Of a DNA stretch of 64,000 bases, positions 12,401 to 24,129 are shown in pieces. Within the stretch, counting starts at the first letter, position 1; each line of letters begins with the position of its first letter. The DNA lies in assembly GCA_013398295.1 (NCBI GenBank), contig VZSF01000874.1, positions 1 through 64,000 on the forward strand, given 5' to 3'. Source of the DNA: Chionis minor (taxonomy: Eukaryota > Chordata > Aves > Charadriiformes > Chionididae). The notes under the pieces are model-generated. The model saw only the letters and a list, made by a program, of their open reading frames with translations, was not told the DNA's origin and ran no database searches. A program made the translations under genes and the position numbers.

Positions 12401-13957
12401 ATTGATGTGACACTCAGGGGATCTCATGAAGATGGCTGGGAATCCTTTCTCCACAAGAACTTGAGAAATAGACCTCTAAAGCAGTGTACAGACCTTAGTG
12501 GAATAAGTTTATACAAAATGATAAGAATAATACTAAACATCAGAGGCAAAAATCACATTTTCAAAATTCTCTAAGGAACCTATTAACTTTATTCACCTCT
12601 CTCAGCAGTAGCTTATGTCTATTAAGTTCTTCTGGATCTTTGAGAGTTATTGTGCCATAAATGCCTAAATCTCTTGAATATATTTTAGAATGTGACTGGT
12701 ATCCACTGTCAACATATATAAGATGATCATGCAGCAGAAGAGAGGGAGGTCATGTAAAAAAAGATCAGGATATTACTCAAAAACCTGTAAGATTTTCTTA
12801 TAGATGGGTTTATACCAAGTAAAATTATGCAAGTTATACAAAATATGCCTGTGTGATTTTTATGGGTCTGTGAGACTGTGCACCGGTGTATGCAATCTCC
12901 TACTTACCAATTGAAAAAAGCAGCAGTAGGTAAATCCATACACTTATTCCACAGGAATGGAGTGGCATCAGTCACAAACATACTATAAAAATCTAAGTTT
13001 TGAAAATGTCTCTAGCCTTTCATCTACTGCCAGCAGGATGCAACACAAAACCTTCTGAAAAAGTGTAATCACAAAAATGCAGAGAAGATTATTATAACAA
13101 TTCAGAATGAATAGGGTTTTGCCATGAAAATCACGCTGGTGCTGAAAGAACATGTTCTTTAACAATAAGTTGGTGATGATTCATTATTTTACAAGAGCAA
13201 CTGGAGTAGAGATTACAATAATGGAATCAATGACAAAAGCTGTTCACATATTTATGTTTCGGCTTTTTTTAATCAGCAGTGGAATAATATAACCCTGGGG
13301 TTAACTCTGGTGCCAGAACTGCTCTTGAAGTCTGCAGTTGATCACATTATGTGAGATAACAACAAAGACTGAGAGTGATATTTTTCAAGAAGCAAGCACG
13401 GATGCATTTTTGAAAAAGTGGACATTTGGTTAGCTTTGCTGGAAGGTTACAGGAATATAGAAATTACCAGCTCTCCTCAGGATTCTGGCAGATATATCAT
13501 GTACAGGTCACATAGACACCTTAAAGGAGCTAGCCAAAAGCAGTTGCTGTTATTCCTTTGCATGCTGTGCTTTAGAAACATTAATTTCGGTGATGGCAAA
13601 GGTAGCAAATGATGTGTGCATGACCTCATAGTACACCTCAGAAGCTTTGCTCCTGAGTGTAGTGAGCTGAGCAGTTTTAACTTTCTGAACTTTCAACTAA
13701 TGAAAACTATTCTAAAAAATCCTGCTACTTTGTGTGTTTTCAGTTAAACAGTTTGCTCAGATGTGGCTCAGAATTCTTCCAAATAGCATTTCCCTCCTAC
13801 TTATCTTTATTTATTGAATGATTAAACATATTCTGATATATTACAATATACAAGAAAACCTAATGATTTAATAGAACTTTGTTATAGTGCTAGTGGGGCT
13901 ACTGAACCTAAGAAATGTGAAGAAAAGGGGTCTGTGGATAAAGTCAATGCTGTTTTG
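9416..13957. other. Unique AT-rich DNA, no gene seen
   Basis: Mixed AT-rich sequence with an A-run at 9988-10010 and a poly-T/C patch near 11187-11200. ORFs are at most 80 codons and unrecognisable. No transposon end, RNA gene or regulatory element could be supported. Confidence 0.45.
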
Positions 13958-14050
13958 CTTAGAACATAAGGTAAGAATGACTGTACATCATCTGTCTAAA
14001 GGCTGATTTCAACAGAGGCCAGTAGTGGCCAGTTTCTGGTAAGTCTGGAG
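13958..14050 (-). mobile_element. Possible ancient CR1-like 3' end
   Basis: Starts with GAACATAAG and continues through a weakly matching stretch ending in CAGAGGCCAGTAGTGGCCAG. This resembles, from memory, the 3' end of an old amniote CR1-like family whose terminal octamer is TTATGTTC, read here on the minus strand. The match is patchy and depends on recollection. It could be chance. Confidence 0.3.
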
Positions 14051-17000
14051 TGACCCTTTCACTGGAACACTGTGCTAAATTCCAGCAGTCTGGTTCAGGA
14101 CCTTCACAAGCCAAAGCTTTATCTGGACCATTGTGTTTAATATCCACCAATAGATAACTTTCAAGATCTGATCTTTTTTGAATACATTGGTAGCCTTGAC
14201 ATTCACAGAACCTTTTGGAAATAAGCTTCACAATTTAAAAACTATGTCATTCTCTTAGTGTGGATGTCCTAAGGATTTAATACGTCTATAGGGTGCATAA
14301 ATATGTTTGTTGCTTGAGGTGCAACAAAGCTTGGGAACCGCTGAATGCAGCAGGTAAAGCAAGTGTAACTTTAGTGCTAGTAAGGCTAGATCCTTGTAAT
14401 GTAAACAAAGTGCCTGCTGTTTTTCTTGTGAGGTGATGAGTTTGAGGAAAATCAGCTTGATAAGCAATATCAGTACATAGTTCAAGCTAGGTTTTCAGTT
14501 ACTGCAGCTTTGGCCTCATGAAAACTAAGCTGAGAAAGCAATATTTTAAAATGTGCTTTGTATGATGTTTTATTTAAACAAGAATTTCCACTTTTAAAAA
14601 TTATTTGTATGTTTTGGAATATGTTTATTGCCACATTGATTCACAATCCCTTATTGGCTTTGTACCTCCAGAGTTTCAAAATCTTTGTGAGGGGAAGCAA
14701 AGGTCTAAAACTTGGCAACCATAATCTTTCCCTCTGCCACTGACATGGAAGAGGTGATCTGGTTAGCATCATCTCTAGCCTGGTTTGACCACTGAGGACA
14801 AAAAACATCTGGGTTACCCTAGGAGGCCTTTGGTCAGAGTCCAGTAATAGATTCATGGCCAGATGCCTTACCTACTTTGTAGACCATGACTGATGAATGG
14901 CCATATGGATGTTAACCTTCAGCCTCAGTGGGTTCAACTGCTCACAATCAGATGGAGGACTCTACCAAAAACTTTGTTGGCATTAAATATTTGATGACAA
15001 CCAAAGGCTGACTTATTCTCTCCTCACTAGGAAACATGGATGAGAGAAGCATACATCAGGGATAAAAGCTGTGATTGTATTGTTGCACAGCACTTAGCTG
15101 TGGTCATTCATTCCTAATGCAGTCAGAAGGCTCAGACTGAAAAATAGTGCTTTTCTGAATGACCACAAATAGTAGCTCTATCTACATTAGGAAATAGAAA
15201 AGCACCAGGGAGTCTTCCCCGTCACTGGATCTGAACTCTGTACTTATTCAGTTGTCCTGGTACAGTTTTGGCTTAGGCCAATTAGTAGCCTTGCAAGTAA
15301 TTCCTGGGCATAGTTAGAAAGCACCAGAAACAACTCTTAATATCAGTCTAGATGTAGCCCTCATATTTGACTGTTTAATACATGACACACAAGATCACTC
15401 TGTACCTCACTATCAGACAGAAATCAAAGGTGAATTCAGTCTTCTAATACAGATGGAGCTTTCTCATGGCAGCTTGCGGATTGTACGTATTCAGAACTCC
15501 TTCTCAGACTATTAATGACTTAAGAAAAAAATTCTGGAGGAATCAGGTATTTTTTGTGAGTGCTGGACACTGATTGAGCTCACTGTGGAGCTGGCAGCTA
15601 GTGACTTGTTGACCAGCTAGTTAACACCTAGCTGTTTTAAATCTACACTGACTACAATGGGAGTAGAAAGATCAACATACAGGTGCCTATATGTAGGTAT
15701 GTTGATCAGGATCTGAATCCTGTCTTCCTCTCTGCTACAACTTGGTGACACCTTTATGGTGATTTATTTTCCTCTGACCCTTGCCAACCTTTGCCTTCAG
15801 TGCTGCCTGTTGCTATTATGCCGAGAGGAGTCCAAATTTCTGTGTGTTTCACACAAGACACGCTACCTTTTGAAGAAATTCCTAAACAGTTTCAGCTTTC
15901 CATCACAGCCATTCTTGTTAACTTTGTATCTGTGTATTTATCTTAGCAGAGAGGCTCCATGATATGCAGCGGCTCTTCAAAATGTCTGATTTTCTAAACA
16001 AATAGAAAATTAAAGTGCTTTCAAATACATTTTTCCAAGAGGGATTAGTTGAGAGATCAATTGCACTAAAGGCTAATATTCTTTATAACATTTTTGTGTC
16101 ATAGCTAATTGAATTAAAAAATAAAATGCTTTATGCTCTAAGGAGCACAAGCATTAAAATTTCTAGTTTGTGGTGCAGGTGGAAAGAACTCCTATTTCGT
16201 ACTTTCCAAATACAGTACAGACTGTAACACAAATGATGCAATATTATCCTGGAACAGTGAAAGGAATTCCATGGGAAATATAACTTCAAGAGGCATTTTA
16301 CCTGAGGCCGAACTCATAATCTCCACTGATACAAACTGTTCTCATTTGTACTGTTTCATCTGAGGCATCTAATCTGCATTGCCAGTGCTTTTCTCAAGGG
16401 AAGCCCTGAACTCTGATACACCAAAATATAAAACAAAACAGCCCTGAAAAGTACAATGTCTGTAGAGCTAATGAAAGTATTTTTCTTAATGTGGCTGCCA
16501 TAAAACATTAAAGCCTCCTCATTTGCCTAACCTTCTACAGCAGAAGCTTCCCAGATGTGTTGCTCCCACTAGAAACATGGACTTTAAAACCTCCAACGTG
16601 CAAATAAAATGTGAATCCAGTAAAATGAGTAGCTACATGTTTCTTTTACTAGGTGAAAATCGGTTCTTCTAGCTATATTATTTGTTTCTTTCTGGTTTTA
16701 AACCAGCAGTATTTTAATCCTAAATTCTCCAGTGACACTAATGGTAACTGAAATCTGCAGTTAATCCATATATAGTTTAAAATATGATCAGCAACAATTT
16801 TCCCTAATACCACCATGTCACTGTGTCCCAGTCCTGAGGAAAGGTATCATCATTACAGGTGAAAACCATGTTTATTATACTTGTCCAATTTTCACCCAAG
16901 TCTCAGCTCACAAAAGATCGTGTTTCTTCTGGTGTTTTTCATACTATGATTAGGAGAAAATAAGTACATACAAGACCTCTCAGCTGGACACACACAAGAT

Positions 17001-17147
17001 GAGAGTAGACTGTTTTCCTAATGACTGGTAATTTATATGATAATTGTGATTATATCTGAAAGTAGAATTTGTAGACACATATAGGATGAATTTATTAAAA
17101 TGTAAATGTATAATTGTTAAATGTTGAGGTAGAAATCTATGCACACA
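14051..17147. other. Unique DNA, no gene seen
   Basis: AT-rich, ORFs up to about 76 codons without recognisable content. The only structure noticed is the short inverted repeat at 15670-15707, listed separately. Confidence 0.45.
15670..15707. repeat. Perfect 11 bp inverted repeat, 16 nt loop
   Basis: GATCAACATAC (15670-15680) and its reverse complement GTATGTTGATC (15697-15707) flank a 16-base spacer that contains a smaller CCTA/TAGG pairing. It could form a hairpin in DNA or RNA. The stem is too short for a microRNA precursor of usual size. Confidence 0.7.
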
Positions 17148-17991
17148 TGTGGTGGGTTAACCGTGGCTGGACACCAGGTGCCCACCAAAGCTGTTCTATC
17201 ACTCTCCTTCTCAACTGCACAAGGGAAGGAAAATATAATGAAAAGCTCATGGGTTGAGATAAGGACAGGGAGGTTGCTCACCAGTTACCATCACAGGCAA
17301 AACGGGCTTGACTCAGAGAAAATGAATTTAATTTACTACAAATCAAATCGGAGGACGATAATGAGAACTAGATATCTAAATCTTAAAACATCTCCCCTCT
17401 CTTCTGCGCCCCCTTCCCTTCTTCCTGGGCTTAACTTCACTCCCAATTTCTCTGCCTCCTCTCCAACCAGCAGCTGTGTGGGATGGGGAATGGCCGTTGT
17501 GGTTAGTTCATCACACGTCTCTGCTGCTCCTTCCTCCTCACGCTCTTCCCCTGCTCCAGTGTGGGGTTTCTCCCATGGGAGACAGTCCTCCATGAACTTC
17601 TCTAACGCAACTCCTTCCCATGGGCTGCAGTTCTTCACAAACTGTTCCAGCTTGGGTCCCTTCCATGGGGTGCAGTCCTTCAGGAACAAACTGCTCCAGT
17701 GTGGGTCCCCCATGGGGTCACAAGTCCTGCCAGCAAACCTGCTCCAGTGTGGGCTCCTCTCTTCATGGGTCCACAGGTCCTGACAGGAGCTTGCTCCATT
17801 ATGGGCTTGCCATGGGGTCACAGACTTCTTCGGGCATCCACCTGCTCCAGTGTGGGGTCCTCCATGGGCTGCAAGTGGATATCTGCTCCACTGTTAACTC
17901 CATGGGCTGCTGGGAGAGAAGCAGCTTCTCACAGAAGCCACGCTTGCATCTGCATGCTACCAAAACCTTGCCACACAAACCCAATACAACA
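17148..17991 (-). mobile_element. Solo LTR of an avian endogenous retrovirus
   Basis: About 840 bp bounded by TGTGGTGGGTTAACC on the left and CCCAATACAACA on the right, giving TG...CA termini when read on the minus strand. Its features, including the GGCAAGGTTTTGGTAGC-like stretch near the minus-strand start, match a multicopy LTR I recall from many bird genomes. The family name would need a repeat-library search. No gag, pol or env similarity lies on either side and no partner LTR is present, so it is a solo LTR left by recombination between two LTRs, or an old fragment. No clean target-site duplication is visible. It holds the longest ORF in the window (17139-17783, plus, 214 codons) and a 161-codon ORF on the other strand. 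Both arise from the C/T-rich internal repeats and are not taken as genes. Confidence 0.65.
17551..17905. repeat. Internal tandem array in the LTR, about 50 bp unit
   Basis: A diverged unit starting CTGCTCCAGTGTGGG and ending in CCATGGG recurs with starts near 17551, 17642, 17691, 17739, 17791, 17842 and 17883. One very degenerate unit lies around 17600. Spacing is mostly 41-52 bp. The array makes up over 40% of the LTR. In retroviral LTRs such arrays are often U3 enhancer repeats, but the position of U3 is not established here. Confidence 0.8.
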
Positions 17992-20900
17992 TTAGTTTTT
18001 TACGGGCTAATCTGTCTCCGTAAATAAAAATTTACCTGAGCTTTAGCTTTTACATTCAATTTTATTTTTTGCTTTTCATACTCATGGAAGTATTTATAGG
18101 ATTTTAAATGCAATGACAGCAGGACCATTGGCCACAGTTGTCACACACATGGAGGAGATGCATTTCATTACTGCGGCATCCTGGCAAGTTCTTCTTTAAA
18201 AAATATATTTCCATGTATTATGGACTGAAAGCTGCTTATATAGGACTTAATTCTTGCTGCAGTCATACAATTATAAGCTTAGAGTAATTCCACTGAAGTA
18301 AATGAGCTGAAAGATCTCTTTTCTGATCTCACTTAAAATAGTTATACACTAAAAAAAATTTGGATTTATGCGTACACAAGAGAATTAGTCCTGTTCAGTC
18401 TCTGAAGTGGTTTTAACCTTGGGACATCATTTACCACAGTGGAAGATGCAGGCCAAAGACCTGTGTTCTGACAAAATAGGGTGATATGGCTTTGTATCTC
18501 TTGGCATTAGAAATGCATTGAAGAACAGATGTTTTTGGGAGCTGTACCTGCCCTGTCTGGGGCAGTGGCTATGTTTGTTAGTTGTGCCATGCATACCCTC
18601 TCAAAAGATGCAGGGTCAGGTCTTTGGGTCTAATTTTTGACATTTCCTTCTGCCACAGAGCTGAATCAATCAAGTTAAACTCAGCACCTGCAACATAATA
18701 AAGTACTTGAGGATGTTCCTGCGTACAGTAGTTTATCAAAGAGTCACTGCATCCTCAATGTTCTCTGGTTATCATGTATGTCATTTCTGTAGTGTCAAAA
18801 AGACTCTCCACGTGAAAAGAGTATATTCTTATGTTACAGTTTTGACAAATTAATCCATGGTTCATATGGAGAATTAACTGTTCACAGGCAGAAAAATGCC
18901 TTCTGCAAACACGAGTGCTTGTAACAGAGCAGTTTCAAAACACATCTTGGTTCTAATATTCATTATAAGTATGTGAAACTAAAGATTAAAAAAACCCTAC
19001 AATCCCAAATATACGCTGACAAGATTTGTTGTTCTTGGCTTTCAGCTTTCACTTACCTGTGGTCATGAATTATAGCAGTTATTTGTGGACTGTACCTCAG
19101 CAGTCCCATTACTAATCTCCCAGTTTGGAAGCGTTTCTAATTTATTGTTGAAGGAAAGACAGAATGGTGGTGTGCTTAATAGACTCTCTGTGGACAACTC
19201 TTTCAACTGCATTGATCTTATTACAATTAATCTTAAAAATCTGGACAATCGAGTCCTTTATTTTTCTCTTCCACCAGCCTTCAAGAACTCACAGAGGTGA
19301 TACTTCTTACTGCCACAATGAAGGAGAAGGGGACCAGGTGTTGTCACCACTGACCCACTAACCACTTCCTTGGACCAGGATGAGTGCGCTGAGGAAGGGT
19401 CAGCCTTCCCAGACAGTGGTTTTTAGACCATTAACTAACTTTGTGGTCTGTGGAAGAACAACAGCATAAGAAGCCAGCAGGGTGGCCCAAAGACATGGGA
19501 GCTAACAGCAGGAAGACAGTGACAGTGACACTCCAATGCTTTCTTCAAAGAAAAAAGGTGTCTGGAAAAAATAACTGTTTTGATCAGAATCCAATTTCTT
19601 TTTTTTTTTTTTTAAAGGGATGTAATGATACATTTTCAAACAGCAGGAGCTGAAAGTGATCTCAGCAGGTTCAGCAGCAAGGACTAAAATGTACTGGTGT
19701 GTCATTACAGTGCTGGCTGCAGTTTAAGCTCCCTTGTGCTAACAAGCTGTTTCCTCCATTCTTCCTACTGCTTCTGCCCTCACAGGCACTTCACAGCAAT
19801 ATCAGTACTTTTGTTCTTCTCCCCTCCTTGTGCTTCTGTGCCTGGACACCCTGGTCATTGTCTTTTTCAGCTGCACTCCCAGTCAGCTCACTGCTGCCTA
19901 AGCATAAGGCCATCAGATAGAAAAAAAAACCCAGTTGATGCACTGATGTTCTACCCCACATCACATGGCCGCAAAATAATAAAAAATAAAATAATTTCAT
20001 CACCTTTTTGCTTTGTGATTTCCCTAAAGTTGTGCAGAATCATTATGCCTGGAGAAAACCCAGGTTGGGCTAACACTGCGTTCTTGGCTAACCGCATGGT
20101 TCACAGCCTAACAGCCCAAAATTACCTGGCTATTAGACCAAGAAGAAACCTTTCAAATAAAAATGCTCCTTCACCTGCTGTTTCACGTCCTGTGTAAGCT
20201 ACATAGAGGATTGTGTTTCCATTGCAGGTGTGTAAAGAACCTAACTGAATGGTGTCATAACTCCCAAGCAGGCCAGAATCTAAGGAATAAAAATAAGAAG
20301 GACAGAGTTGCCTGTAGGTTGTTACGGTAGTCTGTCAGAGACATAAATATATTTAACATGGAAGAGAAGACATTTCAGCATTTTCCATGACTGAGATCAC
20401 TCAGCACAGCTATGTTATAAATAGCAATGAAGAAAAATACGTGGAAAAGTACATGCTCTTGGTTTTGTTCGGGCATACACAAAAAAGTTAAGGCACTTTA
20501 AAATTCAAGGATTTTTTAATGCATCGATAAAAGAAGATATCTTGGGGCAAAATCTGAAGCCCTTAAGCTCTAGTAATGATGACAGCTAGAGTAGTTCCTC
20601 CAATCCTTTCTAAGCCCATGGTCAGACCAACTGAGCTGAAGACACAGCTGCCTTGGCTAGGCAGGTTAACGTTAAGACGTGTAAACAACCTGATGTCCCA
20701 GACAATCTCATTCTGTAGTGAGACAGAGGCTGGGCAGCCAAAATTCATATTGACTTCACATTTGAGATACAAATTACCTAAAAACTGCAGTTTCAATGTG
20801 AAGGAAAACGAAGAGAAATTGTTCTGCAAGTTACGAGTTTATCAAAAAAACCCCCAAGCCATAGTGCATAAGATTTGCACCTATTGGATGATTTCCCTGA

Positions 20901-21976
20901 CCCTTGAAGCCTCTGCAAAATCAATAGGCTATGGCTTGGATAAAATGGCTGAAGAGATCTTTACGGATTCTCACACAGCCCCTACTACTGTAATTTAATC
21001 CTGTAATTTAAATTTCATATGAGCTGTGGAAGTATACCACTTTGACAAAAAGGACAGTAAATATTTATCAAAGATTATAGAATCTATTTTCTGACTGTTT
21101 TTTGTTCTATCTCATATACCTCTCATTGTAACCATGCTATACCGCCCTCCATATCTTACCGAAGGGGCACACTGTTTTCTGCCCTACAATCGGTTGCTTC
21201 ATGTTTCAGGCATGTTCCCTCCATCTGTTACTGATTGCTGTACATGTCTGTGGACTGCCACTTCTCTTGAGTTATTTTCGCGGTCTGTTTTCATTGAGGT
21301 AATGGAAAATGTCTGTGCCCATAAGCCCTTTCAATGATAGTTGTAAATCATGACTCAAGCTCTCCAGAACACCTGTCTGTACATCTGTGGCTAATCCCTC
21401 TCTGGTTTTAGATCTAGCTTCTTAAACCAAAATGTTATATAGTGCCCGCAGAACCTACCTGCAGCTGGAGTTGTACACAGAGGACAGACAATTAGAATGA
21501 CCTGCCAACCAGTGCATCTGTCACTCTTTACAGTGCTACTTTGCTTTCTCATTTCAAACAACGTACTTGATCTTTTCCCCAGATTTATGGTCTTCTTGTG
21601 TGATGTCAGTAGACTTCAAGAGAGAGAAAAACATTGCAGTGAATATCTGTCTGTCTACCTATCCATTTACAATGCATCAGGGAGCCATACATTTAGCAGC
21701 ATGAAAAGAAGACCAAGATTTAGTGGAAAAGCCTCACTTCTTGATCAATGACAGTTTAGACATTGGGATAGCATTTGCTAATTTTGGATGAAATTTGCAC
21801 TTGTCATTGTGAAGATGTGTTGGTTGAACATGGCATGAATTACAAATACTTTCCAATTGTCCTAGGATTATTGCAAGAATCTTCTAAAATCCAAATGACT
21901 GAGAAAAAAAAACCAACCAGAAATCAACACATAAATTTCTTACAAACAAGAGAAAAAATAACTGCTAGCTATGAAT
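17992..21976. other. Unique DNA, no gene seen
   Basis: Contains ORFs of 166 codons (19697-20197, plus) and 140 codons (20576-20998, plus). Neither shows a recognisable domain or codon-like conservation that I can judge. A T-run lies at 19601-19614. No repeat family is recognised. Confidence 0.4.
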
Positions 21977-22925
21977 ATCATTGAATCAGAGAATAGTTTT
22001 GGTTGGAAGGGACCTATGAAGTTCATCTAGTCCAAACCCCCTGCAATTAGCAGGGACATCTCCAACTACACCAGGTTTCTCAGAGCCCCCTCTAACCTGG
22101 CGTTGAATGTTTCCAGGCATGGGGTATCTACCACCTCTCTGGGTAACCTGGTTCCAGTGTTTCACCTCCCTCATTGTAAAAAATTTCTTCCTTCTATGTA
22201 GTCTGAATCTACCCTCTTTTAGTTTAAAACCATTACCCCTTGTTTTATTGCAACAGGCCCTGCTCTAAAGTTTGACCCCATCTTTCTTATAAGTGCCCTT
22301 TTAAGTACTGAAAGGCCACAATAAGGTCTCCCTGGAACCTTCTCTTCTCTAGGCTGAGCAACCCCAAATCTCTCAGTCTGTCTTCATAGGAGAGGAGCTC
22401 CATCCCCCTGATCATTTTTGTGGCCTTCTGAACCCACCCCAACACATCCATGTCTTTCCTCTGCTGAGAGCTCCAGAGCTGGAGGCAGCACTCTGGGTGG
22501 GGTCTCATGAGAGTGGAGCAGAGGGGCAGAATTGCCTCCCTCGACCTGCTGGCCACACTTCTTTTGATGCAGCCCAGGATACGGTTGGCTTTCTGGGCTG
22601 CAAGCACACATTGCCAGCTCCTATTCAGCTTTTTATCCACCAATACCCCAAAGTCCATCTTGGCAGAGCTGCTCACAATCCCTTCATCCCCCAGCATGTA
22701 TTGATACACGAGGGTTGCCCCAACCCAGGTGCAGGACCCTGCACTTGGCCTTTTTGAACCTCATGAGTTTCACATTGACCCATTTCTCAAGCCAGGTCCC
22801 TCTGGATGGCATCCCATCCATCATGTCTGTCAACCGCACCATTCAGCATGGTGTTGGCTGCAAATTTCATGATGGTGCACTCGATCCCACTGTCTATGTC
22901 ACTGATGTAGACATTAAATGCAACA
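21977..22925 (-). mobile_element. CR1 LINE, 5'-truncated, second large copy
   Basis: A minus-strand CR1 with degenerate octamers at its 3' end (ATCATTGAATCAGAGAAT), then CR1 3' sequence and the C-terminal part of ORF2. Similarity stops near 22925, in the RT palm region, so the copy is about 950 bp and heavily 5'-truncated. It shares a perfectly identical 336 bp block (22447-22782) with the CR1 at 6401-9415, although the flanking element sequence is clearly diverged. Confidence 0.9.
22287..22709 (-). pseudogene. CR1 ORF2 C-terminal remnant
   Basis: A 140-codon stretch of the ORF2 C-terminal region, containing [39 protein letters not shown] and YEDRLRDLGLLSLEKRR. The upstream palm region lies in the remaining part of the element. 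There the FADD catalytic motif reads FAAN (22853-22864), so both catalytic aspartates are gone. The ORF runs out of homology near 22290. It is an inactive fragment. Confidence 0.85.
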
Positions 22926-24012
22926 GAACAAGTAAAAGCATAATTAATTGAAAAGGTAAAAGTTCACCTACAAAACTATTGACAGAACTTCATGAAAGAA
23001 TAAAATTTTGATGGAAATATTGTGTGAATGGATGACATGCAGATTCCAAGATAGAATCTGTCTGAAAATTATACACAAGGCCTCTGACCTTGCACCTACA
23101 TGGGTGCATTCAGTCAATAATGTCACCTTGTGCACCACTAATAGTGAAGCTTGTGTTGGTACCGAGGTCTTGTCCTTGAGCAGGCAAACTAGAGTAAAAG
23201 CAAAGTCAGTTGCATGAAATAAGAGTTCAGAATGAGGGGAAAACTTGCTGCTCTCAGATCCTTCCGTCTCCTCTGATGACGAGAATGCTTAAGTGCTATG
23301 TAAATGTCACTGTGACATATTCTGAAGTATCCATTTGGAAATTACATTGTGAGAGCAACAGAGTAAAAGGTAAAGATGATTGTAATATGCAACACCTTCT
23401 GCTGAATTTCTTTAAAAAAATTAATCTGTAAATGTGGCAAGAATGTAGGTGTTCTCTTGTCTTCAGCAGAGAAAATTATCTAAATTTTCTGTTTCTGTCT
23501 AAAATCCCACTATTTAGTAGTCTTTTGAGATGCAAATGATGGGGAGGTGGTTATTTATTATTTGCGTAAATTGCAATATTAAATGCACAAAAGATTTTTG
23601 CAAGCTATTTGATGCTGTGAATCCTAACTACATTCCTGTTTGCAATAAGATAAAATGAGAATAATACCATTGACTTTAATTCAGCTTTAAAAAATTGATT
23701 CCAGCACAATTATCTTTCTCTGGCACCTCTCTCCTTCTACCATGAGATTTGCTACACATCAGGAGAGGTGACCTGCCTTTCAGTCCTGTCTGCCTGTTGG
23801 CCCATATGTCTGAGTTTTCTCCATTCTGAAGCTAACCAATCTCTAGCCTTGGGCAGATATGTACATCCATTTCTTACCTTAACAAAGAGATCAAATATGG
23901 CTGAGACACATGGAAAACTGGGAGTATTCTTGAGTCCCAGAGTATCAATCTGGCTATTGTGACTGGAGATTCTAGTATACAAAGTAGCTTTTTGCAGTGT
24001 TCATTGTCTGCC
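22926..24012. other. Unique DNA, no gene seen
   Basis: AT-rich sequence between the second CR1 and the purine-rich tract. ORFs are at most 76 codons and unrecognisable. Confidence 0.45.
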
Positions 24013-24129
24013 CAAAAAATAAAAAAAGAAAGAAAAGAAAAAAGGAAAAGAAAAAAAAGAAAAAAGGAAAAAAGGAAAAGGTGAAAAGTTAAAAAAAAAA
24101 CCAAAAAAGATAGAAGAAAAAGAAAAAAA
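24013..24129. repeat. A-rich (A/G) low-complexity tract
   Basis: About 115 bp of A interspersed with G (AAAGAAAG, AAAAGG, GGAAAAG units), broken by GTGAAAAGTT. It gives Phe-rich ORFs on the minus strand (23874-24104, 24001-24183) that should not be annotated as proteins. Confidence 0.85.

Noticed and set aside
17139..17783. The longest ORF of the window (214 codons, plus strand) and the opposing 161-codon ORF at 17336-17821
   Set aside because: Both lie in the LTR and its Ser/Pro/Cys-biased repeat array. They show no domain and arise from period composition rather than coding selection.
19697..20197. 166-codon plus-strand ORF
   Set aside because: No recognisable domain, biased and irregular composition, and overlapping ORFs in other frames. 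The length is possible by chance in 64 kb read in six frames.
20576..20998. 140-codon plus-strand ORF with an 88-codon opposing ORF
   Set aside because: Nothing recognisable on either strand and no splice or promoter context. It is left as unique DNA, though a conservation check would settle it.
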